Under the pieces are notes generated by a model. The model saw nothing but the letters and a program-made list of their open reading frames with translations, searched no databases and was not told where the DNA came from. A DNA stretch of 64,000 nt, from NCBI GenBank assembly GCA_963832965.1, contig CAWHVW010000001.1, positions 62,001 to 126,000 of the forward strand. Direction: 5' to 3'. The translations under genes were made by a program, and so were the position numbers. Source of the DNA: CAWACP01 sp963832965. GTDB taxonomy: Bacteria > Acidobacteriota > Terriglobia > Bryobacterales > Bryobacteraceae. Within the stretch, counting starts at the first letter, position 1; each line of letters begins with the position of its first letter. This document shows positions 8,237 through 17,153 of this stretch, piece by piece.

Positions 8237-10677
8237 GACAGTGTCACAACCACATTGACTTCGGTTCGTCCATCCGGCGGAGGAGCGATGATCTCGCCGG
8301 CCACGGGCTTTCCGTCCACGGTGAGCGAAACACGATTGCCCTCGCCCGCGCGCGTAGCAGTTACGTTGTATGTCACGCCGCGGAATTTGCGCGTGGCCCG
8401 GAATCCCTTCCACGTTTTCGGAATCACCGGAACAATCCGCAATCCATCCCAGGAGGGCTGAATGCCCAGAATCCACTGCGTGATGGCGTAGTAGTTCCAC
8501 GCCGCCGTGCCGGTAAGCCAGGAGTTCTTCGCTTCGCCGTGCGTGGGTGCGTCGCGGCCGGCGATCATTTGCGCGTACACGTACGGCTCGCAACGATGCA
8601 GATCGCTGATGGCCTCCCTCGCGGAGGGGTTGATCCGCCGGTAATAATCGTACGCGGCGTCGCCATTGCCCATCCGCGTCTCGGCGATGATCACCCACGG
8701 ATTGTTATGGCAGAAAATACCCGCGTTTTCCTTATAGCCGGGTGGGTACGACGAAATCTCTCCAAGCTCGATGTAGTAGCGCGAATAAGCCGGCTGCTGC
8801 AGGACGATGCCATGCTCGGTGGCCAGGTGCGTCCGCACGGACGATAGCGCCTTCGCCGCCAGCCCGTCCCCCAGCCCGATACCCGCCAGCACGCAGAATC
8901 CCTGCGTCTCAATGAAGATCTTCCCTTCCGCGCACTCGCTGGAGCCCACCTTGCGGCCGAAATCATCGTAAGCGCGGATGAACCACTCGCCGTCCCAGCC
9001 GTGTTCGTGAACCGTGCGGTCCATTTTCGCGGCCTCGGCGAGGTAGCGCGCGGCTTCCTCCTCCAGACCGCGATGCCGCGCGATGGCGGCGATCTCCGCG
9101 CCCGCCAGCACGAACAGGCCGGCAATGAATACGGACTCGGCAACCTTCCCTTCCTTGTTCGTGGTGGTCTGGAAGGACTGGCCGGGCGTATCGGAAAAGC
9201 AGTTGAGATTGAGGCAATCGTTCCAGTCCGCGCGGCCGATCAGCGGCAGCCCGTGCGGCCCCAGCCGCTCCAGGGTGTAGTGAAAGCTTCGTTGCAGATG
9301 CTCGTACAGCGGCTGCTCGGTGCCCGGCTGGTTGTCGTACGGCACGGGCTCATCCAGAATGCTCCAGTCGCCCGTCTCCTTAAGATACGCGGCCACGCCG
9401 ATGATCAGCCAGTGCGGATCGTCGTTGAAATTGCCGCCGATGTCGTTGTTGCCTCGTTTGGTGAGGGGCTGGTATTGGTGGTACGCGCCGCCGCTGGGAA
9501 GCTGCGTGGAGGCCAGATCCAGAATGCGCTCTCTCGCGCGCGCGGGCACCATGTGGACAAATCCCAGCAGATCCTGATTAGAATCGCGAAAGCCCAAACC
9601 GCGCCCGATGCCCGATTCGTAGAACGAGGCCGATCGCGACATATTGAACGTGGCCATGCACTGATACGCGTTCCAGATATTCACCATGCGGTTGGTGTGT
9701 ACGTCCGGCGTGTCCACCGAACAGATGCCCAGAATGCTGGCCCAGTAGGCGCGCAGCGCTTCGAAGGCCGCGTTCACGTTGGCCATGTCGCGGTATTTCG
9801 CGATCAGCGGCTTCACCGTCTTCTTGTTGATGGTCTGCGACCCTGGCGGATCGAACTTCTGGTCTTTCGGGTTCTCGTGGTAACCGAGCACGAATACAAT
9901 CTGGCGCGTCTCGCCGGGCGCGAGATCCACTTTGACATGATGCGAGCCGATGGGAGCCCAGCCGTGCGCCATGGACCCGGCCGATTCCCCGCGCTCCACC
10001 ACCACCGGCTTATCCCAGCTCCGGTACGGCCCCACAAAGGCCTCGCGCTGCGTATCGAACCCGGAGATCGGCGCCGAGCAGGCGAACCACGCGAAATGGT
10101 CGCGGCGCTCGCGATACTCCGTCTTGTGATAGATCACCTCGTCTTCCACTTCCACCTGGCCGATGCTGAAATTGCGCTGGAAGTTGGTGGCGTCGTCCTG
10201 CGCGTCCCAGAGGCAGAATTCGATGGAGGAAAACACCGACAGCGACGCCGGCGTGGCCCGGCGATTGGTCACCGTGACCTGCCAGATCTCCAGCGTCTCG
10301 TCGAGCGGAACGAAATACCGGGTGCTGGCCTCAATCCCCTGATAGCGCGAGCCGATGGTGCTGTAGCCCATCCCATGGCGGCACTCGTAGGCTTCCGCAT
10401 TGTGGCGAGTGGGCTGCCACGAAGGAGACCAGAACTCGCCCGATTCGCGGTCGCGCAGATAGATGTACCGGCCGCCAAAATCGAACGGAACGTTGTTGTA
10501 CCGGTAGCGCGTGAGGCGGCGCAGGCGCGCGTCGCGATAGAACGAATAGCCGCCGCCGGTATTGGAAATGATGCCGAAGTACGCCTGGCACCCCAGATAG
10601 TTGATCCACGGCAAAGGCGTGTCCGGGCGGGTGATGACATACTCGCGGTTCTCGTCGTCAAAATGGCCGTATTGCAT
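8233..10677 (-). CDS. GH94 cellobiose phosphorylase
   Basis: This 814-residue protein matches cellobiose phosphorylases over its whole length. It has an N-terminal beta-sandwich (INYLGCQAYFGIISNTGGGYSF near 26-46), a helical linker and an (alpha/alpha)6 barrel. The catalytic Asp is in GRADWNDCLNL (D487). It should convert cellobiose and phosphate into glucose 1-phosphate and glucose in the cytoplasm; no signal peptide is seen. AGGAG stands 11 bp before the ATG. Cellodextrin phosphorylase is the nearest alternative, but that family is usually longer. Confidence 0.9.
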   Translation of the reverse strand: MQYGHFDDENREYVITRPDTPLPWINYLGCQAYFGIISNTGGGYSFYRDARLRRLTRYRYNNVPFDFGGRYIYLRDRESGEFWSPSWQPTRHNAEAYECRHGMGYSTIGSRYQGIEASTRYFVPLDETLEIWQVTVTNRRATPASLSVFSSIEFCLWDAQDDATNFQRNFSIGQVEVEDEVIYHKTEYRERRDHFAWFACSAPISGFDTQREAFVGPYRSWDKPVVVERGESAGSMAHGWAPIGSHHVKVDLAPGETRQIVFVLGYHENPKDQKFDPPGSQTINKKTVKPLIAKYRDMANVNAAFEALRAYWASILGICSVDTPDVHTNRMVNIWNAYQCMATFNMSRSASFYESGIGRGLGFRDSNQDLLGFVHMVPARARERILDLASTQLPSGGAYHQYQPLTKRGNNDIGGNFNDDPHWLIIGVAAYLKETGDWSILDEPVPYDNQPGTEQPLYEHLQRSFHYTLERLGPHGLPLIGRADWNDCLNLNCFSDTPGQSFQTTTNKEGKVAESVFIAGLFVLAGAEIAAIARHRGLEEEAARYLAEAAKMDRTVHEHGWDGEWFIRAYDDFGRKVGSSECAEGKIFIETQGFCVLAGIGLGDGLAAKALSSVRTHLATEHGIVLQQPAYSRYYIELGEISSYPPGYKENAGIFCHNNPWVIIAETRMGNGDAAYDYYRRINPSAREAISDLHRCEPYVYAQMIAGRDAPTHGEAKNSWLTGTAAWNYYAITQWILGIQPSWDGLRIVPVIPKTWKGFRATRKFRGVTYNVTATRAGEGNRVSLTVDGKPVAGEIIAPPPDGRTEVNVVVTLS

Positions 10678-10761
10678 AGAAAGATGTGCTCCTGGGGGAA
10701 GCTCTGCGTGGGATCAGTGAACGAAGTACGAGTTTACCTCAAGCAACGTAGCCAGGTCCTT

Positions 10762-10800
10762 GCAGGCGCTTACCGGACCGCGACGGTGACGGAGCGGCGT
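10762..10800. repeat. Repeat family 2 copy (CGCGACGGTGACGGAGCGG core)
   Basis: The core CGCGACGGTGACGGAGCGG, preceded by GCAGGCGCTTACCG, lies in the 129-bp gap between the methyltransferase gene and the GH94 gene. The same core occurs at 15777, at 28018 in reverse, and three times at 42189-42549. Confidence 0.75.
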
Positions 10801-10806
10801 CTCGAT

Positions 10807-11469
10807 CTATGGCTTAACGAACCAGGCCATGGGGCTGAGATTCCAGCGAATGCTGCGCAGCCGCACCGCCGCCAGGCCGCGCTCCCGGAGGAAATCGTCG
10901 ACGGCGTCCGATTCGCTGCAGCCCGTCAGTCCATATTCATCACAGATCACCACGCCCCCGGGGACCACCGAATTGTACAGCGCATCGAGCGCCGCCCGCG
11001 TGGGCGCGTAGGTGTCGAAGTCCAGGTTCAGCAAGGCTACGCGAAAGCCCGGATTCGCCTCGACGTATCGAGCCATGGAGACGGTGGCATCGCCGCGAAT
11101 CAGCTCCACCCGGTGCCTCACGCCGCACTGGGCGGCAATTTCCATCAGTACCTCGGGATCGGCCCCCTCGTAGCCGGCCTCGGCGCAGAGTTCCGCCGCG
11201 AACTGCCGGTCCACCGCGGAAGTTGCCGGGAATTCTCCGAAGGTATCGAACCCCACCACCTTGCGCAGAGACAAGGGATGGAAAATCTGCAGCAGCTTCG
11301 CCCAGAACAGCACGCCCGTGCCCTTGAACACTCCGCATTCGACGATATCCCCAGGAACTCCGGCGGCGCGCTGGAACAACTCGTAGCGCGACAGAATCTT
11401 CGCGAACCGGTCGGTCGCCCCGTTCAGCAGGAAGCCGTTGAACGAATCCCAGGAGGCTTCGTTATTCAT
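10807..11469 (-). CDS. TylF/MycF-like O-methyltransferase
   Basis: This 220-residue SAM-dependent methyltransferase resembles the TylF (macrocin O-methyltransferase) family. Visible marks are GDIVECGVFKGTGVLFWAKL (SAM loop), VGFDTFGEFP, ALLNLDFDTYAPTRAAL and the acidic GGVVICDEYG segment. The ATG overlaps the hisH-like stop (ATGA). It is the last gene of the nonulosonate operon and may methylate the sugar product or an attached residue; the acceptor is not shown by the sequence. Confidence 0.8.
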   Translation of the reverse strand: MNNEASWDSFNGFLLNGATDRFAKILSRYELFQRAAGVPGDIVECGVFKGTGVLFWAKLLQIFHPLSLRKVVGFDTFGEFPATSAVDRQFAAELCAEAGYEGADPEVLMEIAAQCGVRHRVELIRGDATVSMARYVEANPGFRVALLNLDFDTYAPTRAALDALYNSVVPGGVVICDEYGLTGCSESDAVDDFLRERGLAAVRLRSIRWNLSPMAWFVKP

Positions 11470-12101
11470 GGCCTGCTCAATTTCAGAAAATTGCGAAGGA
11501 TGCGCAGTCCCACCGGTCCGCTCTTCTCCGGATGGAACTGGCATCCGTAGATATTCTCGTGTCGAATCACCGCGGCGAAGCGGCAGCCGTCGTAATCGCA
11601 ATCGGCCAGACGATGAGCGGGGTTGTCCGGCACGGCGGCATAGGAATGCAGGAAGTACACGGCATCGCCGGGCCCACTGCCGTCGAGGATAGTGCCTTGC
11701 CAGTCTGGCTCCGCGCACGAGGGCGAGAGGAGATTCCAGCCGGCGTGCGGGATCTTCCGTGGCCCCGCCAGCGCCCGCACATTCCCGGCGATCAGGCCCA
11801 GGCCGGCCACTACGCCAAACTCTTCCCCGGTGGCCAGCATCATTTGCATACCCAGGCAGATGCCCAGCAACGGGCGGCCGGAGCGCGCGAAGGTGCAAAT
11901 TGGCTCAATCAGGCCGCGGCGCCGCAACTCCTCCATTCCGTCTCCGAAAGCGCCCACTCCAGGCAGAACCAGCGTCGGGGCCGCCGCCACTTCTTCCGGG
12001 ACGCTGGTCAGCATGGGTGCGGCGCCGCAAGCGGAGAGCGCCCGCAGCACGCTCCCGACATTGCCCATGCCGTAATCCACCACCTTCACTTCACGCGGCA
12101 T
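11466..12101 (-). CDS. HisH-like glutamine amidotransferase of a surface-sugar operon
   Basis: This 211-residue class I glutaminase has the Cys nucleophile in LLGICLGMQMM and the His-Glu pair in CQFHPEKSG, so the triad looks intact. HisH normally feeds ammonia to HisF in histidine synthesis, but no histidine genes are near. In O-antigen and flagellin-sugar clusters, HisH/HisF pairs supply ammonia to an N-acetyl-sugar amidotransferase that makes acetamidino groups. The presence of such an amidotransferase at 15838-17073 supports that role. It overlaps the hisF-like gene by 11 bp. Confidence 0.88.
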   Translation of the reverse strand: MPREVKVVDYGMGNVGSVLRALSACGAAPMLTSVPEEVAAAPTLVLPGVGAFGDGMEELRRRGLIEPICTFARSGRPLLGICLGMQMMLATGEEFGVVAGLGLIAGNVRALAGPRKIPHAGWNLLSPSCAEPDWQGTILDGSGPGDAVYFLHSYAAVPDNPAHRLADCDYDGCRFAAVIRHENIYGCQFHPEKSGPVGLRILRNFLKLSRP

Positions 12102-12858
12102 GGGTCCTTACGCAAAGGCCGGCGCTCAGCGCGAAGGCCCGGATCTGCGCCACGGAGAGCCGCCCATAGTGCAGCACATCCGCGCACGCGACAGCGTCAG
12201 CCTTCCCTTCCTCGACAACTTCGCTCAAGTGCGCGAGCGTTCCCATTCCGCCGCTGGCGATCACCGGGACTGGCACGGCCCCCGCCACCCGGCGCACCAG
12301 CGCGCAATCGAAACCGCCGCGCGTTCCCTCGCGGTCCACCGAAGTCAGCAGGATCTCGCCCGCGCCCAGATCGACGGCGCGCTTCGCCCAATCCAGCACC
12401 TCGAGACCGGTGGGTTCCCGCCCGCTGTCCACATGGGCCTCCCAGCGGTCTTCGCCCATCGCCTTCGCTTCGATGGACAGAACCATGCACTGCGAGCCGA
12501 ACCGCCGGGCCACTTCGTGGATGAGCGCGGGCCTGCGCACCGCCGCCGTATTGATGGCCACTTTGTCGGCGCCCGCCTGCAGCAGCTCCTCCACATCGCC
12601 GACGCTGCGCACGCCGCCGCCAACGGTCATGGGCACGAACACGTCCTCGGAAACGCTCCGAACAATCTCCTTCAGGCTATTGCGCTGGTACAGGCTGGCC
12701 ACCGCGTCCATATAGAGAAGTTCGTCGATGCCTTGCCGGTAGTATGAGCGGGCGTGTTCGCCGGGATCGCCGATCACCCGCACACCCTCCAGCCGGATGC
12801 CCTTGATCAGGTTGGGGCCCTTCACGTCGAGCCGGGCGATCAGCCGGATGTTAGGCAC
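12091..12858 (-). CDS. HisF-like cyclase subunit of a surface-sugar operon
   Basis: This 255-residue (beta/alpha)8 barrel carries both phosphate-binding half-barrel signatures (MTVGGGVRSVGDVEELL and VIASGGMGTLAHLSEV). It starts with an active-site Asp in LIARLDVKGPNLIKG, where housekeeping HisF has a CLD sequence. It should channel ammonia from the HisH-like partner. Overlaps with the neighbouring neuA-like gene (19 bp) and hisH-like gene show tight coupling. Context points to amidino-sugar formation, not histidine synthesis. Confidence 0.88.
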   Translation of the reverse strand: MPNIRLIARLDVKGPNLIKGIRLEGVRVIGDPGEHARSYYRQGIDELLYMDAVASLYQRNSLKEIVRSVSEDVFVPMTVGGGVRSVGDVEELLQAGADKVAINTAAVRRPALIHEVARRFGSQCMVLSIEAKAMGEDRWEAHVDSGREPTGLEVLDWAKRAVDLGAGEILLTSVDREGTRGGFDCALVRRVAGAVPVPVIASGGMGTLAHLSEVVEEGKADAVACADVLHYGRLSVAQIRAFALSAGLCVRTHAA

Positions 12859-13559
12859 GCGGCGATCCTCCAGTCCAGTGCGCTGTCGATGTCGATGCTC
12901 GCTGCGGCGTCCATCACAAACGGCATCACCGGCGGAATAAAAAACCGGTTGGTCCGGAGGAACGCCGCGGAACTGGTCAGATAAATGGCCCCATTCTGGC
13001 TGTACACGCGGGGGAGCGTTTGCCGCGGGACATGCAGCCTGTCCACGTCAAACAGGGGCTGCAGCGCTCCGTCCTTCTCGACGAATGCCTTGAACGGGCT
13101 CTCCTTCGTCTCCGTCACGCTGATGGCGGATTGCGCGTCCCATTGAAAAAACGCCTCGATGCACGCGGTGATGTGCGCCGCGGTGCGCAGAGGCGAGGTC
13201 GGCTGCAGAAGAACGAAATATTCCGGGAGACGCCCGGCCAGGGCGAGAACATCGAGTGCGTGCCGCGTCACGGCCAGGCTGCTCGCCTCGCCGCCGGCCA
13301 GCTCCGCTGGGCGGTCCACGATTTCCGCCCCATACTCGATGCCAATGGCGCGGATCTCCGGGTCATCAGTGCTCACCAGACAGCCGCCGACATGAGGGCA
13401 CTCGCGCGCCCCGAGGATCGCCCGCGCCACCAGCGGAATGCCAGCAAACGGCAGGACGTTCTTGCGCGGAAGCCCCTGGGACCCTCCGCGCGCCGGAACA
13501 ATGGCAAACACCTTCGGGACACGCGGCGCCAGCCGCGTTGGCGCGGGCGCGAGTCTCAT
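12840..13559 (-). CDS. neuA: CMP-nonulosonate (sialic/legionaminic acid) cytidylyltransferase
   Basis: This 239-residue nucleotidyltransferase should activate a nine-carbon sugar acid with CTP. VFAIVPARGGSQGLPRKNVLPFAG is the typical CTP-binding N-terminus, followed by VLLQPTSPLRTAAHI and a C-terminal DIDSALDW segment. ATG 13559 is chosen because it overlaps the preceding stop (ATGA); a start further upstream would run 60 bases into neuC. Neu5Ac, legionaminic and related acids cannot be told apart from the sequence alone. Confidence 0.88.
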   Translation of the reverse strand: MRLAPAPTRLAPRVPKVFAIVPARGGSQGLPRKNVLPFAGIPLVARAILGARECPHVGGCLVSTDDPEIRAIGIEYGAEIVDRPAELAGGEASSLAVTRHALDVLALAGRLPEYFVLLQPTSPLRTAAHITACIEAFFQWDAQSAISVTETKESPFKAFVEKDGALQPLFDVDRLHVPRQTLPRVYSQNGAIYLTSSAAFLRTNRFFIPPVMPFVMDAAASIDIDSALDWRIAACLTSG

Positions 13560-14722
13560 GACAAAACCAGTGCCGGGACGGCGTCCATGTCGCAGAACTG
13601 TTTCTGCCGGGGCGTCTCCCACACCAGGTCGTCCGACAATGCCCGAAGAAACCTCGGCGCGCTATGCCCGTCGCCGAAAAAGCGCGACGGCCGCACGCTC
13701 TCAATGCGGCAAGCCCGCGCAATGGCGTCTCCAATGGCCACGCGGTCGTCGGGAACGTCCAGAATCGATTCGTAACGATAGCGGTTCTGTTGCCGGCTGC
13801 CGATGTTCACCGTGGGGATTCCATAAACCGGCGCCTCGCGGATTCCCGCGCTGGAATTGCCTACCATCACCCGCGCGTTCTTCAACAGCGTGAGAAACGA
13901 TTCGAAGCGCATGGACGGAAGCAGCTTGAACCGGCAACCGCCTTCAATCGTGGCGTACTGTTCCAGGATGCACTCCGATCCCGGGTCGTTGTTCGGATAA
14001 ATCACCACGTAGTCGAGGGAGCTTTCCACCAGCGCGGCCACCAGTTCGCACGCGGCCCGGTACTGGGCTTGCGGCTCGGTGGTCACCGGGTGAAAAAGCA
14101 CGATGCCATATTCCGGCGAGTGTATGCCGTAGTGCAGGCGCACGGCTTCAATATCCGGCAGGTCGTGCGCAAGCATGATATCGATATCCGGCGAACCGAT
14201 GACATGGATGGAATCGGGCTGCTCGCCGAGCTGCCGCAAGCGCTCCGCCGCGCTCGGGTTAGCCACAAAGTGCAGGTGGGCCAGCTTGCTGACGGCATGG
14301 CGGATGGTTTCGTCGATGGCGCCCGACAATTCGCCGCCTTCGATATGCGCCACCAGCACGTTGCGCAGCGCGCCCACGATGGCGCCGGCCAGCGTCTCGA
14401 TGCGGTCGCCGTGAACCACGATCATATCCGGCTCGTATTCCTGCACGTAGCGCGACAGGCCGGCAATGGTGTTCGCCAGGATGTGCTCGGAGGGTTCCCC
14501 GCGAAACTGGTTCATGAACGGGTGAATCCGCGTGAAACCGGCCTTGAGCACTTCGTCGATGGTGAGCCCGTAGCGTGACAGCATGTGCATGCCGGTGACG
14601 AAAACCGCGCTTTGCAGAAACGGGCAGCCATCCACGGCCAGCATCAACGGCTTCAGCTTCCCGAAATCGGCCCGCGTTCCGGTGAGAAAAACGACGCGTC
14701 TGGTTATTGGACCGCGGTCCAT
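13556..14722 (-). CDS. neuC: Hydrolysing UDP-sugar 2-epimerase (NeuC/LegG type)
   Basis: This 388-residue GT-B fold epimerase has the N-terminal GTRADFGKLKPLM motif, VTGMHMLSRYGLTIDEV and HIEGGELSGAIDETIRHAVSKL. These are typical of NeuC and LegG, which release ManNAc or a 2,4-diacetamido-mannose from a nucleotide sugar. The C-terminal NSSAGIREAPVYGIPTVNIG binds nucleotide. It overlaps the synthase gene by 19 bp. The substrate may be UDP-GlcNAc or a 6-deoxy derivative; no dehydratase/aminotransferase/acetyltransferase set is adjacent to settle it. Confidence 0.88.
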   Translation of the reverse strand: MDRGPITRRVVFLTGTRADFGKLKPLMLAVDGCPFLQSAVFVTGMHMLSRYGLTIDEVLKAGFTRIHPFMNQFRGEPSEHILANTIAGLSRYVQEYEPDMIVVHGDRIETLAGAIVGALRNVLVAHIEGGELSGAIDETIRHAVSKLAHLHFVANPSAAERLRQLGEQPDSIHVIGSPDIDIMLAHDLPDIEAVRLHYGIHSPEYGIVLFHPVTTEPQAQYRAACELVAALVESSLDYVVIYPNNDPGSECILEQYATIEGGCRFKLLPSMRFESFLTLLKNARVMVGNSSAGIREAPVYGIPTVNIGSRQQNRYRYESILDVPDDRVAIGDAIARACRIESVRPSRFFGDGHSAPRFLRALSDDLVWETPRQKQFCDMDAVPALVLS

Positions 14723-15759
14723 TGGAGTTGCTCGTCCTTCCTGATGTCCCGGGCGGCGCGGCGCGTGCGCACGCGGGGAAGCTCTTCGGCGCGGATCTCT
14801 CCGGTGCCCGGCCGCTTCACCCAGGTGTTTTCGCAGGAGAAAGCCTCGCCGGCCGCGATGTCGCGTATCGCCACAACGGACGCGTATGCGAAGCGGATCG
14901 TCGGCGCTTCGCCGGGCAGAACCTCTTTCGAACCTCCCAGCGCTTCGTGAATGGCGCGGCTGCCTTCGACGAGCTGCCGCAGGTCCTCCGGGCTCATGGA
15001 AATGCTAATGTCGGGCCCTGGCCAGTTCTTGTCGGAAGTGAAGTGCCGCTCGAGGATCGACGCCCCCAGCGCCACCGCCCCCAGGCACGGATAGTTGGAC
15101 AGGGAATGATCCGACAAACCGATCACCGCATCCGGGAAGCGTTCGGCAAGCTGTCCCAGCGCGCCCAGGCGGACGGCGCTATACGGCGTCGGGTACATGC
15201 TGGTGCAATGCAGCAGCGCGAAGGGAAGTTCGAGGCGGCGCAGGATCGCCACGGATTTGCTCACGCTTTCCAGGGTGTTCATGCCCGTGCTCAGGATCAC
15301 CGGCTTGCCGAAGCTCGCGATATGCTCCACCAGCGGATAGTTGTTGCACTCACCCGAGCCAATCTTGTAAGCGGCAACGCCAAGCCGCGCCAGACGGTCC
15401 GCGGCGGCCCGCGAGAATGGCGTGCTCAGAAAGATCAGGCCCCTGGACTCGGCGTACAGCTTCAGAGTGCGCTCGTCCTTTTCGCCCAGGGCGCACCGCG
15501 CCATGATGTCCCAAATGGATTCGCTGGCGTTTCCAGGAACCACGCCATTCGGAATCATCTCGTCTTCCACCAGGTGCGTCTGAAACTTCACGCACTCGCA
15601 TCCCGCCGCCGCCGCGTCGTCAATCATGCGCACGGCCTTGTGAACGTCGCCCTCGTGATTGATGCCGATCTCCGCCACCACCAGCGGAGGGTGCCCTGGG
15701 CCGATCCGGCGTCCGGCAATGGTCAGTTCAGGCATGGGAATCGGCGGCTGGCGCCACAT
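14704..15759 (-). CDS. neuB: Nonulosonic acid synthase (NeuB/LegI type)
   Basis: This 351-residue enzyme should condense an N-acetylated hexosamine with phosphoenolpyruvate. The TIM barrel starts with VVAEIGINHEGDVHKAVRMI and includes KIGSGECNNYPLVEHI and ILSTGMNTLESV. The C-terminal part (about 285-345) is an antifreeze-like SAF domain. The ATG at 15759 or an internal ATG at 15735 could be the start; neither has a well-spaced ribosome site. A repeat of family 2 lies just upstream, in the gap to the amidotransferase gene. Confidence 0.9.
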   Translation of the reverse strand: MWRQPPIPMPELTIAGRRIGPGHPPLVVAEIGINHEGDVHKAVRMIDDAAAAGCECVKFQTHLVEDEMIPNGVVPGNASESIWDIMARCALGEKDERTLKLYAESRGLIFLSTPFSRAAADRLARLGVAAYKIGSGECNNYPLVEHIASFGKPVILSTGMNTLESVSKSVAILRRLELPFALLHCTSMYPTPYSAVRLGALGQLAERFPDAVIGLSDHSLSNYPCLGAVALGASILERHFTSDKNWPGPDISISMSPEDLRQLVEGSRAIHEALGGSKEVLPGEAPTIRFAYASVVAIRDIAAGEAFSCENTWVKRPGTGEIRAEELPRVRTRRAARDIRKDEQLQWTAVQ

Positions 15760-15776
15760 GGAGTCCGCAAGCCCCT

Positions 15777-15802
15777 TCCGAACCGCGACGGTAATGGAGC
15801 GG
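15777..15802. repeat. Repeat family 2 copy inside the nonulosonate operon
   Basis: TTCCGAACCGCGACGG followed by TAATGGAGCGG matches the family 2 core with one change (TAA for TGA). It sits in the 78-bp gap between the amidotransferase and synthase genes, the only sizeable gap in that operon. Confidence 0.7.
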
Positions 15803-15837
15803 ATCTGAAATAGCCAATCCGCTGCCGGGCCGAGGCT

Positions 15838-17073
15838 TCATTTCACCTGCCGCCGCAGCTTCCATTCGCCGTCCTCTCTCTTCCACAGGTGCGGTGAGCG
15901 CGCCTGGTCGATCACGCTCCAGAATGTCGCCTCCGAAACGCCCATGTATTCCAGCATCTCCGGGAAGTACCGCGCCGGGAACTCCATGTCATAGCGATGC
16001 ACCAGCGCCACTCCCTCCTCCCGCGTGATTTTCCCCGTGCGGATCTCCTGCGCCGCGTCATAGGTGGCCCGCCCGATGCCGAACTTGATCAGCGTGGTGT
16101 AGTAATGCAGCGGGTCTATCTTGTCGTCAATCGAGCTGTAGCGCGAATACGACCCCTCCGTGCGCTGGTCGTTGGGAACGAAACCAGTGTGTTCGGCGGC
16201 GTAGTAATAACACTCCTGCGGGTCCCACTTCAGGTAGTAGCCGAGGTAGTGCACTTCGGTCCCCAGCGCTTTCAGGCGGCCGCCGTCTACCGGCAGATAG
16301 GGGTTCAGGTCGCCATGGCCAACGCCGTGGTCCCGCTCCAGATGCGCCATTGGAACGCCGCCCAGCACCAGCCGATCCGGGTCCGGTCCCTGTTCGTAGA
16401 AGCCGGCTGACATGGTGGGCCGGTCGTTCTCGCCGATGCCATTGCCGTACTCGGCCTGATTCTCTCCATAGAAGATCAGCGGAATGCCGTACAGCGCGGA
16501 GAGGCGCGGCGCCACCAGCTTCTGCCCAATGATGAACGGCTGAAACGGGTGGACCAGGTTGAGAAACGCCAGCCTGGTCAGCAGCCGGTGCACCCGCGAG
16601 TTGGGCGTGACCAGAATGTTATCGAGACCGCAGCCGATCCAGCTCTGCAGGTTTTGCCATCCCACTTCGGTGTAGGCGTGCGGCGCCCACGTCACCGTCA
16701 GCGGATTCATGCCGTACTTGTACTTCAGAATGTGCGCGGTGAATGAGCTGTCCTTCCCGCCGCTGCCAGGCACGATGCAGTCATAGGCGCCGCCTAGGCC
16801 GCGGTGCCGCTGGCAGAGATCGAGAAGCTCGCGTTCCCGCTCGCGCCAATCGATCCTGGTCTTGATCTCCGCGTAGCGGCAGGCGCTGCAGACGCCCTCG
16901 CCGTCGAAGGCGATCGTTGGCTTGGGTTGTCCCGGCCGATTATGAAACTCCACCACGGAACTGGGGCGCTGGTTCGATATGACACAGCGGATGCAAAAGC
17001 GCACTTCCCCGGGGAGGCCATACAGGGCCTCGAGGGGCGGGGATTCGGTTTCAAACAGCATGTCGCCACCCAT
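15838..17073 (-). CDS. N-acetyl sugar amidotransferase (PseA/WbpG/LegX-like)
   Basis: This 411-residue protein has a PP-loop ATP-binding motif (VPGSGGKDSSFTAH near 104-117) and four N-terminal Cys in two pairs (CIRCVIS and CSACRYAE) that probably bind zinc. Members of this family convert an N-acetyl group to an acetamidino group using ammonia supplied by HisH/HisF homologues. Both partners are in this operon. The gene is the first of the minus-strand run and is divergent from the TPR glycosyltransferase, with an 80-bp gap that should hold both promoters. Confidence 0.85.
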   Translation of the reverse strand: MGGDMLFETESPPLEALYGLPGEVRFCIRCVISNQRPSSVVEFHNRPGQPKPTIAFDGEGVCSACRYAEIKTRIDWRERERELLDLCQRHRGLGGAYDCIVPGSGGKDSSFTAHILKYKYGMNPLTVTWAPHAYTEVGWQNLQSWIGCGLDNILVTPNSRVHRLLTRLAFLNLVHPFQPFIIGQKLVAPRLSALYGIPLIFYGENQAEYGNGIGENDRPTMSAGFYEQGPDPDRLVLGGVPMAHLERDHGVGHGDLNPYLPVDGGRLKALGTEVHYLGYYLKWDPQECYYYAAEHTGFVPNDQRTEGSYSRYSSIDDKIDPLHYYTTLIKFGIGRATYDAAQEIRTGKITREEGVALVHRYDMEFPARYFPEMLEYMGVSEATFWSVIDQARSPHLWKREDGEWKLRRQVK

Positions 17074-17153
17074 GTAGTGGCGTCAGCGGGAATATTCTCG
17101 CCGCCCGTTCGCCGGCTGAGAACCGGAGCGAACCCGGCCCACTTGAATTTCAT

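Noticed and set aside
8237..8698. N-terminal extension of the GH9 gene
   Set aside because: It reads Arg-rich out-of-frame sequence of the GH94 gene; the signal peptide starts at GTG 8236.
11466..12858. HisH and HisF as part of histidine biosynthesis
   Set aside because: No other histidine gene is near, and the operon contains nonulosonate genes and an amidotransferase that uses such a pair.
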